A stretch of DNA of 64,000 bases from Myroides profundi (GTDB taxonomy: Bacteria > Bacteroidota > Bacteroidia > Flavobacteriales > Flavobacteriaceae), in NCBI RefSeq assembly GCF_000833025.1, contig NZ_CP010817.1:3658001-3722000 (forward strand), written 5' to 3'. The position numbers were made by a program, and so were the translations under genes. Below the pieces are notes generated by a model. That model was not told the origin of the DNA and did not search any database. It was given only the letters and a program-made list of their open reading frames with translations. This document shows positions 56,593 through 64,000 of the stretch, one piece after another. Position 1 is the stretch's first letter; each line of letters starts with the position of its first letter.

Positions 56593-57930
56593 TTAACGCA
56601 CGAATAATAATCGTTGCCCTTTATGTTCTTCTTTAACCTTATCGTTTTCATAAGCTAAGAAACCATTTACAAAAGTATGAGTAATTTTAGAACTAAATTT
56701 CTCTCCTTCGAATGGAGACCACCCACATTTATATAAAATATTGTCTTTATTTACTTCCCAGTCATGATTCACATCTACGATGGCTATATCAGCATGATAT
56801 CCTTCTTTTACATAACCGCGTTTCTCTACTTGGAATAGAATAGCAGGATTATGTGCTGTTTTCTCTACGATCTTCTCTATACTGATCTTCCCTTGTTTAG
56901 AAGCTTCAAATAGCGAAACTAAAGCATGTTGCACAAGTGGCCCTCCAGAAGGAGCAGAAGAATACGCTTTACTCTTCTCTTCTAGAGTATGAGGGGCATG
57001 ATCAGTAGCGATAACATCTATTCTATCATCTAATAACGCCTTCCACAGACCATCTCTATCAACCTCTGTTTTTACAGCAGGATTCCACTTAATAAAGTTA
57101 CCTTTCTTATCATAATCTTTATCCGTGAACCATAAATGGTGAACACATACCTCTGCAGTAATCTTTTTATCTTTTAAAGGAATATCGTTTCTGAACAACT
57201 CTGTTTCCTTCGCTGTAGAAAGGTGGAATACGTGTAATCTCGCTCCCGTTTTCTTCGCTAGTTCTATCGCTTTAGAAGAAGATAAATAACAAGCCTCTTC
57301 ACTTCGGATAATCGGGTGATACTTCACAGGGATATCTTCTCCGAACTCTTCTTTATACTTCGCTAAGTTAGCCTTAATCGTCCCTTCATCCTCAGCGTGT
57401 ACAGCGATAAGCATAGAAGTATTCGAAAAGATCTTCTCTAATACATCCTGTCTATCTACTAACATATTACCTGTAGATGAACCTAAGAAAAGCTTAATAC
57501 CAGCTACATTACGTGGGTTTGTTTTTAGCAGTTCTTCTAAGTTATCATTTGTCCCTCCCATCATAAATGAATAGTTAGCAAATGATTTAGTAGAAGCTAT
57601 TTCGTACTTCTGTTCTAGTAATTCTTGAGTCACAGCATTAGGTACTGTATTCGGTTGCTCTATAAAAGAAGTAATCCCTCCGGCAATAGCTGCTCTAGAC
57701 TCAGATTCTATATCTCCTTTATGAGTCAAACCTGGTTCTCTAAAATGCACTTGATCATCGATCATTCCAGGAATAACATAATTCCCTTTTGCGTCAACAA
57801 CAGTTACATCATTAGAAACTTCGATATTAGAAGCTACTTTCGCAATAAAGCCATTCTCAATTAGAACATCCGCTCCTACAATAGTCCCTTCGTTTACGAC
57901 TTTTCCGTTTTTAATTAAATAGTGTGTCAT
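56593..57930 (-). CDS. pyrC: Dihydroorotase (class I)
   Basis: A 445-residue amidohydrolase that closes carbamoyl aspartate to dihydroorotate in pyrimidine synthesis. Seen: MIDDQVHFREPGLTHKGD near residue 57, the middle His motifs (IAVHAEDEG; RLHVFHLSTAKE) and the catalytic ATDHAPHTLEEK (about residue 309). The first metal motif normally reads DxHxH; here it is DDQVH, with Gln in place of the first His. I recall this variant in other Bacteroidota. An allantoinase or dihydropyrimidinase role is less likely. It overlaps the glycosyltransferase gene upstream by 1 nt. Confidence 0.9.
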   Translation of the reverse strand: MTHYLIKNGKVVNEGTIVGADVLIENGFIAKVASNIEVSNDVTVVDAKGNYVIPGMIDDQVHFREPGLTHKGDIESESRAAIAGGITSFIEQPNTVPNAVTQELLEQKYEIASTKSFANYSFMMGGTNDNLEELLKTNPRNVAGIKLFLGSSTGNMLVDRQDVLEKIFSNTSMLIAVHAEDEGTIKANLAKYKEEFGEDIPVKYHPIIRSEEACYLSSSKAIELAKKTGARLHVFHLSTAKETELFRNDIPLKDKKITAEVCVHHLWFTDKDYDKKGNFIKWNPAVKTEVDRDGLWKALLDDRIDVIATDHAPHTLEEKSKAYSSAPSGGPLVQHALVSLFEASKQGKISIEKIVEKTAHNPAILFQVEKRGYVKEGYHADIAIVDVNHDWEVNKDNILYKCGWSPFEGEKFSSKITHTFVNGFLAYENDKVKEEHKGQRLLFVR

Positions 57931-58652
57931 TATAGTGTGTTTAGTAGTTTACGTATACGTAGATTAATAACGCCAAAAACAGCTTCTTTAATAATTCCTC
58001 CAGACATTTTAGATTCTCCTCTCGTCCTATCTGTAAAAATAATAGGCACTTCTGTAATCGCAAAGTTCTTCACATAAGTACGATACTTCATCTCGATCTG
58101 AAAAGCATACCCGACAAAGCGCACCTTATCAAAATCAAAACTCTCTAATACTTTGCGCGAAAAACAAACAAAGCCTGCTGTCGTATCTTTAATCTTCATC
58201 CCTGTTATCATTCTAACATAGATAGAAGCTCCGTAAGACAACAGAACACGGTTTAACGGCCAATTCACTACATTTACTCCAGTGACGTATCTAGAGCCTA
58301 TAGCTAAGCCTTGATTCGCTTTACAAGCCTCTAAAAGTTTAGGAAGGTCATTCGGATTATGAGAGAAGTCCGCGTCCATTTCAAATACATAGTCATAGTC
58401 ACGCGCCAAAGCCCATCTAAAACCGTGTACATAAGCAGTACCAAGACCATTCTTGCCTTCTCTCTTCTCTAAAAATAAAGATTCTGGATACTTACTTTGC
58501 AACTCTTCAACTACAGCTGCTGTACCATCAGGGGAATTATCATCAACAATCAGAACATGAAAATGCTGAGGCAATGCCATGACAGCATCGATAATCAATT
58601 CTATATTTTCAATTTCATTATACGTTGGTATAATGACAAGTCCTGACTCCAT
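57930..58652 (-). CDS. Polyprenol-phosphate mannosyltransferase-like GT2
   Basis: A 240-residue family-2 glycosyltransferase close to dolichol-phosphate mannose synthase (DPM1). IPTYNEIENIELIIDAV at the start, DDNSPDGT, EMDADFSHNP (the DxD-like metal site) and VPIIFTDRTRGESKMSGGII near the end are the family pattern. It lacks the C-terminal membrane helices seen in some relatives, so it is a soluble or peripheral form. It probably transfers a sugar from a nucleotide donor to a polyprenyl phosphate, for use in glycan or protein glycosylation. Forms an operon with pyrC and the DUF4296 gene. Confidence 0.93.
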   Translation of the reverse strand: MESGLVIIPTYNEIENIELIIDAVMALPQHFHVLIVDDNSPDGTAAVVEELQSKYPESLFLEKREGKNGLGTAYVHGFRWALARDYDYVFEMDADFSHNPNDLPKLLEACKANQGLAIGSRYVTGVNVVNWPLNRVLLSYGASIYVRMITGMKIKDTTAGFVCFSRKVLESFDFDKVRFVGYAFQIEMKYRTYVKNFAITEVPIIFTDRTRGESKMSGGIIKEAVFGVINLRIRKLLNTL

Positions 58653-58740
58653 TTTTTAAAACGTTTGCCACAAAAATAACCTTTTTCTAGAAAGTTATCA
58701 CTTAAATAAAATACAAAGTCAATCTAAAAGGTTTTTTTGC

Positions 58741-58748
58741 TAATTTTG
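58741..58748 (+). promoter_or_regulatory. -7 element of the DUF4271-hemD promoter, short 5' UTR
   Basis: TAATTTTG, a perfect TAnnTTTG, ends 8 nt before the ATG at 58757, so a leaderless or near-leaderless mRNA is expected. Confidence 0.5.
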
Positions 58749-58756
58749 CAGATATT

Positions 58757-59431
58757 ATGGAGAATCTAATACTTATCGAGCGTGTACTCCCTAGTAAAGA
58801 TTGGGCAACAGTCCTATTCTTTATCGGATTCTCTATTATTGCTGTTAACCGTACTATCTTCGGAGTACGCTTTTCTGAGTTTACAAAACTAGCAGCATCG
58901 AATAAGTACTTAAAGATTTATAAAGACAATACCAACTTAAGAAATAGTTTTACACTGTCTTTTCTACTTGTACAACTTTTATCTATTACATTCTTTATAC
59001 AAATCGCTTTAAAAGCATTTGAACTAATACCTGACTACAGCTTTGGTTCGTACCTTATGATTTTAAACTTTGTTACAACGTTTATCATCGGAAAGTATTT
59101 AATAGATAAGATTATATCAACAACATTTGGTATAGACGAATTTTCGGATGCGTTAAATCTACAAAAAGCTACCTATCGAAATTATATCGGAATGTTACTG
59201 CTAGCAGTAGACGTTCTTTTATTCTACAACAATATAACCAACAAACTTATAATTGGGTTCATGTTGATTGCATTAATCGCAACAAATATCCTTTTATACG
59301 TTCTTTTTATAAAAAACAACCAAAAATCAATAATGAATAAGGTGTTCTATTTTATTTTGTATCTTTGCACCCTTGAAATAGCTCCTTATCTATTATTATA
59401 TTTCTGGTTAAAAGATTACGGAGCATTATAA
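58757..59431 (+). CDS. DUF4271 membrane protein
   Basis: A 224-residue integral membrane protein with about six helices (near residues 15-33, 63-83, 97-115, 142-158, 164-183 and 194-217). It matches DUF4271, a Bacteroidota family that is nearly always encoded in front of hemD, as here with a 14-nt gap. No function is known and no catalytic motif is visible. The linkage with hemD suggests a shared need, but not necessarily a role in haem synthesis. Confidence 0.88.
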   Translation: MENLILIERVLPSKDWATVLFFIGFSIIAVNRTIFGVRFSEFTKLAASNKYLKIYKDNTNLRNSFTLSFLLVQLLSITFFIQIALKAFELIPDYSFGSYLMILNFVTTFIIGKYLIDKIISTTFGIDEFSDALNLQKATYRNYIGMLLLAVDVLLFYNNITNKLIIGFMLIALIATNILLYVLFIKNNQKSIMNKVFYFILYLCTLEIAPYLLLYFWLKDYGAL

Positions 59432-59445
59432 GAAAAAGTACAATT

Positions 59446-60189
59446 ATGAAAGTGAAAACAATTTTGGTTTCTCAACCAGAGCCTAAAGTAGAAAACTCAC
59501 CTTACTTCGAATTAGAGCAGAAATTCAAAGTAAAAATTGACTTTAGACCCTTCATCCACGTAGAAGGTGTACCAGCCAAAGAGGTAAGACACCAAAAGAT
59601 TGATTTAAACAATTACACTGCTATTATTTTAACAAGTAAGAACTCTGTAGACCACTTTTTCCGCGTAGCAGAAGAAATGAGATATAAAGTTCCTGAAACG
59701 CTTAAGTATTTCTGTCAATCAGAGGCGGTAGCATACTATTTACAAAAATATGTAGTATACCGTAAAAGAAAGATTTATGTAGGTCAGAAAGACTTTGCAG
59801 AATTAGCTCCTTTGATTAAGAAGTATAAAGATGAGACCTTCTTACTTCCTGCATCAGATCAATTAAATCACGATGTACCAACTACTTTAAACGATTTAAA
59901 AGTAAATTGGACTCCAGGTACATTCTATCGTACTGTTATGAGTGACTTATCAGATTTAGCAGATGTGAAGTATGATGTTTTAGCATTCTTTAGCCCTACA
60001 GGTATTAAATCTCTATTCAAAAATTTCCCTGACTTTAGTCAAGACAATACGAGAATAGCTGTATTTGGAACTACAACGCAGAAAGAAGCTTTAGACAATA
60101 ACTTAAGAGTAGACATCATGGCTCCTGCACCAGGAACACCGTCTATGACTATGGCATTAGAAAAGTACATTCAACAAGTAAATAAATAA
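59446..60189 (+). CDS. hemD: Uroporphyrinogen-III synthase
   Basis: A 247-residue two-domain protein of the HemD fold, which closes hydroxymethylbilane to uroporphyrinogen III in haem synthesis. ILVSQPEPKVENSPYFELEQ at the start, AIILTSKNSVDHFF in domain 1, and VLAFFSPTGIKSLFKNFPDF, VFGTTTQKEA and APAPGTPSMTMALEKY in domain 2 fit the family, whose sequences are poorly conserved. Other haem genes are not in the window. It ends at a strong terminator. Confidence 0.92.
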   Translation: MKVKTILVSQPEPKVENSPYFELEQKFKVKIDFRPFIHVEGVPAKEVRHQKIDLNNYTAIILTSKNSVDHFFRVAEEMRYKVPETLKYFCQSEAVAYYLQKYVVYRKRKIYVGQKDFAELAPLIKKYKDETFLLPASDQLNHDVPTTLNDLKVNWTPGTFYRTVMSDLSDLADVKYDVLAFFSPTGIKSLFKNFPDFSQDNTRIAVFGTTTQKEALDNNLRVDIMAPAPGTPSMTMALEKYIQQVNK

Positions 60190-60205
60190 TATCTATTTAT
60201 ATCAT

Positions 60206-60238
60206 AAAAAACCACCTCTATAAAGAGGTGGTTTTTTT
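60206..60238 (+). terminator. Intrinsic terminator after hemD
   Basis: AAACCACCTC/GAGGTGGTTT stem, loop TATAAA, T7 tail. Confidence 0.9.
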
Positions 60239-60277
60239 ATACAAGTTAAACAAGTATTCACTGTTTAATTAAGAGTA

Positions 60278-60312
60278 CAAAAAAAGGAGATGATATAATC
60301 ATCTCCTTTTTA
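60278..60312 (-). terminator. Intrinsic terminator after pckA
   Basis: On the minus strand AAAAGGAGATGAT pairs with ATCATCTCCTTTT, followed by a T tract. Confidence 0.9.
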
Positions 60313-60329
60313 TATAGCTATATATTACA

Positions 60330-61949
60330 TTATAATTGAGGCCCAGCAGCTACTAGAGCTTTACCTTCGTCATTATTAGAATATAACTTAAAGTTTTCTA
60401 CGAATAATCCAGCTAATTCTTTTGCTTTCTCTTCCCATTCAGAAGCATCAGCATACGTATTACGAGGATCTAGAATAGTAGTATCTACACCTTCTAAAGC
60501 TGTTGGTACAGCGAAGTTATAGATAGGTACAATAGTAGTCTCAGCGTTCTCGATAGAACCATCTAAGATACGGTCAATGATTGCTCTAGTATCTTTAATA
60601 GAGATACGTTTACCAGTACCATTCCATCCAGTGTTTACCATATAAGCAGTAGCATTGTGCTCTTCCATTTTCTTCACTAGCTCTTCACCGTATTGAGTTG
60701 GGTGTAGAGATAAGAAAGCTTTACCGAAACAAGCAGAGAATGTAGGCTCTGGTTTAGTTACTCCACGCTCAGTACCCGCTAACTTAGCAGTAAATCCTGA
60801 TAAGAAGTAGTATTTAGTTTGCTCTGGAGTTAACTTAGAAACTGGAGGCATTACACCAAAAGCATCTGCAGTTAAGAAGATAACTTTAGTAGCATGTCCA
60901 GCTTTAGACACAGGCTTAACAATATTCTCGATATGTTCGATTGGGTAAGATACACGTGTATTTTGTGTTACAGAACCATCATTAAAGTCAATAATACCAT
61001 TAGCATCAACAGTAACGTTCTCTAATAAAGCATCACGACGGATAGCACCATAGATATCTGGCTCATTCTCTTTGCTCAAGCTGATTGTCTTAGCGTAGCA
61101 ACCTCCTTCGAAGTTAAATACACCTTCGTCATCCCATCCGTGCTCATCGTCTCCGATTAACTCACGTTTTGGGTCAGTTGATAAAGTTGTTTTACCTGTA
61201 CCTGATAATCCGAAGAATACAGCTACATCACCATCTTTACCTTTGTTAGCAGAACAGTGCATAGCAGCCATTCCTTGAAGAGGTAAGTAGTAGTTCATCA
61301 TTGCGAACATACCTTTTTTCATCTCACCACCGTACCAAGTACCACCGATAACTTGAATCTTCTCAGTCAAGTTGAACGCGATATAAACTTCAGAGTTTAA
61401 TCCGTAATCTTTATAGTTTTTGAAAGTAGTTTTAGAACCGTTCATTACTACGAAGTCTGGCTCACCGAAGTTAGCTAACTCTTCTGCAGTAGGACGGATA
61501 AACATATTAGTTACGAAGTGCGCTTGCCACGCTACTTCCATAATAAATCTAACTTTTAAACGAGTATTCTCGTTAGCTCCACAAAACGCATCAACAACGA
61601 ATAATCTTTTTCCAGATAACTGATCAACAGTATTCTCTTTTAAAGCATTCCAAGTTCTGTTATCGATTGGTTTGTTGTCATTTGGAGATTCTGGTGAATT
61701 CCACCATACTGTGTTTTCTGTAACTGAATCTTTAACGATGTACTTATCTTTAGGAGAACGTCCTGTAAACTCTCCTGTCATTACGTTAACTGCACCTAGC
61801 TCAGTTACAACTCCTTTATCATACCCTGTTAAGTTAGGGTTAGTTTCTTCATTATATAAAACGTCGTACGAAGGATTATAGATTACCTCTACAACATCTT
61901 TAATACCATATTTTTCCAGTGAAATTGATTCAGAAATATCCATTTTCAT
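60330..61949 (-). CDS. pckA: Phosphoenolpyruvate carboxykinase (ATP)
   Basis: A 539-residue enzyme that makes phosphoenolpyruvate from oxaloacetate and ATP, the entry step of gluconeogenesis. [16 protein letters not shown], the metal/substrate motif [13 protein letters not shown], the kinase loop [14 protein letters not shown] (about residues 246-259) and LIGDDEHGW are present, and length matches the ATP-dependent class. Either ATG 61949 or ATG 61943 could be the start; they differ by two residues. Monocistronic. Asp/Glu-rich metabolism of amino acids by such bacteria would need this enzyme (inference). Confidence 0.98.
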   Translation of the reverse strand: MKMDISESISLEKYGIKDVVEVIYNPSYDVLYNEETNPNLTGYDKGVVTELGAVNVMTGEFTGRSPKDKYIVKDSVTENTVWWNSPESPNDNKPIDNRTWNALKENTVDQLSGKRLFVVDAFCGANENTRLKVRFIMEVAWQAHFVTNMFIRPTAEELANFGEPDFVVMNGSKTTFKNYKDYGLNSEVYIAFNLTEKIQVIGGTWYGGEMKKGMFAMMNYYLPLQGMAAMHCSANKGKDGDVAVFFGLSGTGKTTLSTDPKRELIGDDEHGWDDEGVFNFEGGCYAKTISLSKENEPDIYGAIRRDALLENVTVDANGIIDFNDGSVTQNTRVSYPIEHIENIVKPVSKAGHATKVIFLTADAFGVMPPVSKLTPEQTKYYFLSGFTAKLAGTERGVTKPEPTFSACFGKAFLSLHPTQYGEELVKKMEEHNATAYMVNTGWNGTGKRISIKDTRAIIDRILDGSIENAETTIVPIYNFAVPTALEGVDTTILDPRNTYADASEWEEKAKELAGLFVENFKLYSNNDEGKALVAAGPQL

Positions 61950-62017
61950 TATTTAGGTTGTGTATTAATTTGTTTGCAAACTTAGAAATAAATTTAAAAT
62001 ATAAATATACAAAAGAA

Positions 62018-62413
62018 TTATTTAATCATGTTTTTACTTTTATACGCCTGAATTCCAGCATATAGCCATGCAACAATGAACAATACTCCTCCTACAGGAG
62101 TAATTGGACCAATAACTCTTAAGTCTATGGTTATCATATCTTTAAAGGTAAGAAGGTATATAGAACCGCAGAAAAACAATATTCCAAACAAAACCAGATA
62201 CATAACTATTTTTTTAGCCTTGTCTGAAAATATTCCGCATATACCTATAAAAAGTAAAAAAAGTGCGTGGTACATTTGATAACGAACGCCTATTTCAAAA
62301 GTAGCTACTTGAGCCTCTGTTACAACTTTCTTTAGACCATGAGCTCCAAAAGCCCCTAGCATAATACCAATTGCGCCGATTATAGCAGCTATAAATATAA
62401 CTTTTCGTCCCAT
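62018..62413 (-). CDS. DUF423 (YgdD/TMEM256-like) membrane protein
   Basis: A 131-residue inner-membrane protein with four helices. The N-terminal AAIIGAIGIMLGAFGAHGLK and the C-terminal IGPITPVGGVLFIVAWLYAG are the DUF423 family signatures; MYHALFLLFIGI lies between. Function is unknown. It lies 68 nt before pckA on the same strand. Confidence 0.92.
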   Translation of the reverse strand: MGRKVIFIAAIIGAIGIMLGAFGAHGLKKVVTEAQVATFEIGVRYQMYHALFLLFIGICGIFSDKAKKIVMYLVLFGILFFCGSIYLLTFKDMITIDLRVIGPITPVGGVLFIVAWLYAGIQAYKSKNMIK

Positions 62414-62530
62414 TTATTTTTCTTTCAAATATACAACTTATCAGACAAATAGCACATTAAAAATTTTGTAGAATTTTATCCATTTATTGAACTACTAATT
62501 TTTGTATCTTGAAAAACCAACTAGAATATT

Positions 62531-63886
62531 ATGACAAAAGAAATTTTAATAGTAGGAGCAGGTAGATCCAGCTCTTCATTAATCAAGTATCTCTTGGACA
62601 AATCAGACTCAGAGAACTTACACCTTACTATAGGGGATTTATCTCTAGAATCCGCTCAACAAAAAGCGATGAATCATCCTAATGCTACGGCTATCGCATT
62701 TGACCTATTCAACGAAACAGAAAGACAAACCTTAGTACAGAAAGCAGACATTGTAGTCTCTATGTTACCTGCCATACATCACTTAGAACTAGCTAAAGAC
62801 TGTGTGAGGTATAAAAAACACATGGTTACGGCATCTTACATCAACCCTACTATGCAAGAACTCAATGAGGAAGTAACTAAGAACAGCCTCATCTTCATGA
62901 ACGAAATAGGCTTAGATCCAGGAATAGACCACATGAGTGCAATGAAAATCATACACGATATCGAAAGAAAAGGAGGTAAAGTCATCTCTTTTGAATCTTT
63001 CTGTGGTGGACTAATCGCTCCTGAATCTGACAACAATCTATGGAATTACAAATTCACTTGGAACCCTCGTAATGTAGTATTGGCAGGACAAGGTGGTGCA
63101 GCTAAATTCTTACAAGAAGGTCAATATAAATACATCCCTTACAACAAAGTATTTAGACGTACTGAGTTTTTAGATGTAGAAGGATATGGAAAGTTCGAAG
63201 CTTACGCTAATAGAGATTCTCTAAAATACAAAGATGTCTATGGACTTCGTGATGCTAAGACCATCTTTAGAGGTACAATCAGAAGAGTGGGATACTCTAG
63301 AGCTTGGAATCTTTTTGTAGAATTAGGAATAACAGATGATAGCTACACAATTGATAATTCTGAGGAGATGTCTTACAGAGAGTTTATCAACTCATACTTA
63401 CCCTACCACCCTACAGATACTGTAGAGACCAAACTAAGGTTAGCGCTAGGTATTGACCAAGATGATATTATATGGGACAAGCTGCTAGAGCTAGACTTAT
63501 TCAACCCAACTAAAAAAATAGGATTAAAGAAAGCGACTCCTGCGCAAATCTTAGAAAAGATACTGAGTGACTCTTGGTCACTGAGTCCAGAAGATAAAGA
63601 CATGATCGTGATGTATCACAAGATAGGATACGAACTACATGGACAGAATCACCAGATAGACTCTCGTATGGTCTGCATAGGAGATAATCAGATCTACACT
63701 GCTATGGCTAAGACAGTAGGTCTTCCCGTAGCCATCGCTACTCTAAAGATTCTAAAAGGAATCATCACTACACCAGGTGTACAGATGCCAATAGAAGAGG
63801 AAGTATATACTCCTATTCTAAAAGAATTAGAAGAGAATGGCATTCACTTTATAGAAGAAGAAGTTCCATATTCAGGATATAACTAA
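62531..63886 (+). CDS. Saccharopine dehydrogenase-type oxidoreductase
   Basis: A 451-residue protein with an N-terminal Rossmann domain (ILIVGAGRSSSSLIKYLLDK, residues 5-24), the pair ADIVVSMLPAIHHLEL and MNEIGLDPGIDHMSAMK, and a C-terminal part (SFCGGLIAPESDNNLWNYKF) that match the saccharopine reductase/dehydrogenase family (Lys9 type). It may reduce or oxidise saccharopine in lysine breakdown; homologues also act on other amino-acid adducts, so the substrate is not certain. Monocistronic, with terminator. Confidence 0.9.
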   Translation: MTKEILIVGAGRSSSSLIKYLLDKSDSENLHLTIGDLSLESAQQKAMNHPNATAIAFDLFNETERQTLVQKADIVVSMLPAIHHLELAKDCVRYKKHMVTASYINPTMQELNEEVTKNSLIFMNEIGLDPGIDHMSAMKIIHDIERKGGKVISFESFCGGLIAPESDNNLWNYKFTWNPRNVVLAGQGGAAKFLQEGQYKYIPYNKVFRRTEFLDVEGYGKFEAYANRDSLKYKDVYGLRDAKTIFRGTIRRVGYSRAWNLFVELGITDDSYTIDNSEEMSYREFINSYLPYHPTDTVETKLRLALGIDQDDIIWDKLLELDLFNPTKKIGLKKATPAQILEKILSDSWSLSPEDKDMIVMYHKIGYELHGQNHQIDSRMVCIGDNQIYTAMAKTVGLPVAIATLKILKGIITTPGVQMPIEEEVYTPILKELEENGIHFIEEEVPYSGYN

Positions 63887-63888
63887 CT

Positions 63889-63917
63889 AAAAAAGCTCCG
63901 ATAGTGGAGCTTTTTTT
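63889..63917. terminator. Terminator between saccharopine dehydrogenase and ABC genes
   Basis: AAAAGCTCC/GGAGCTTTT stem with A5 on the left and T7 on the right; it can serve both convergent genes. Confidence 0.85.
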
Positions 63918-63925
63918 ACTATATC

Positions 63926-64000
63926 TTATTTCGGGATAGAACTAATTAATCCTTTTGTGTACGCAGTCTTAGGGTGAGCATACAACTCATCTGCCTCGCC
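63926..64000 (-). CDS. ABC transporter ATP-binding protein, C-terminal end (cut by window edge)
   Basis: Only the last 24 codons are inside the window. They read GEADELYAHPKTAYTKGLIS, then SIPK and a TAA stop. The pattern ADELYxxPxxxYTKxLISxIP is typical of the end of ATPases of the oligopeptide/dipeptide ABC importer group (DppD/OppF type) and related two-ATPase fusion proteins. The rest lies to the right of the window, so subunit type and substrate cannot be judged. Confidence 0.75.
   Translation of the reverse strand, partial: GEADELYAHPKTAYTKGLISSIPK

Overview
The window is about 34-36% G+C by eye and comes from a member of the Bacteroidota, family Flavobacteriaceae. Signs of this are SusC/SusD partners, DUF4271 and DUF4296 proteins, a short 287-residue primary sigma factor, promoters of the TAnnTTTG type and almost no Shine-Dalgarno sequences. 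A Myroides-like genome fits best, partly because of a trimethylamine monooxygenase gene. That genus assignment is inference.

Layout. 1-4.6 kb: end of a sigma-54 activator gene, lptE, a TPR protein, secG and groES-groEL, with a sigma-54-like promoter in front of groES. 4.7-5.6 kb: an inserted two-gene cassette whose second product has a HEPN-like RNase motif. 5.7-7.3 kb: yqaE-like, lipB and rpe (minus strand). 7.5-17.5 kb: lysS, an AraC regulator, a Cys-motif membrane protein, the primary sigma factor, tmm, rpsO-pnp, a GAF protein and a CBS protein. 17.5-21.5 kb: an AT-rich accessory stretch with an 11-bp-period inverted array, a decayed gene, three related membrane-anchored proteins of unknown function and tRNA-Arg. 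21.5-30 kb: a YqeY-like protein, an AraC regulator and a six-gene secreted beta-sandwich cluster that looks like a Bacteroidota version of a chaperone-usher pilus. 30-45.7 kb: the division and cell wall (dcw) cluster from mraZ to ftsZ on the minus strand, lacking murF and ddl. 46-48 kb: a hydrolase, engB and a LuxR-type regulator. 48.4-53.7 kb: a susD-susC operon preceded by a structured leader, a 35-codon ORF ending in a Cys cluster, and a second copy of the 11-bp-period array. 53.7-64 kb: tyrS, an SDR enzyme, a DUF4296 lipoprotein, dihydroorotase, a DPM1-like glycosyltransferase, DUF4271-hemD, pckA, a DUF423 protein, a saccharopine dehydrogenase-type enzyme and the end of an ABC transporter ATPase gene.

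How the parts work together. The dcw operon makes lipid II from UDP-MurNAc precursors (MurC, D, E, MraY, MurG) and supplies the septal machine (FtsL, I, W, Q, A, Z). MraZ boxes overlap its promoter region. LptE, SecG and GroESL serve envelope assembly and protein folding. The pilus-like cluster contains three pilin-like subunits, a PapD-like chaperone, a two-domain adhesin-like protein and an outer-membrane barrel. They share a C-terminal GTY/GRY strand motif, which argues that they act in one assembly pathway.

Most promising for novelty: the chaperone-usher-like cluster (23.4-30 kb); the three-paralogue membrane cluster with a copied terminator (18.4-21 kb); the paired 4+4 arrays of 11-mers at 17.8 and 53.6 kb; the Cys-cluster leader ORF before susC; and the HEPN cassette behind groEL.
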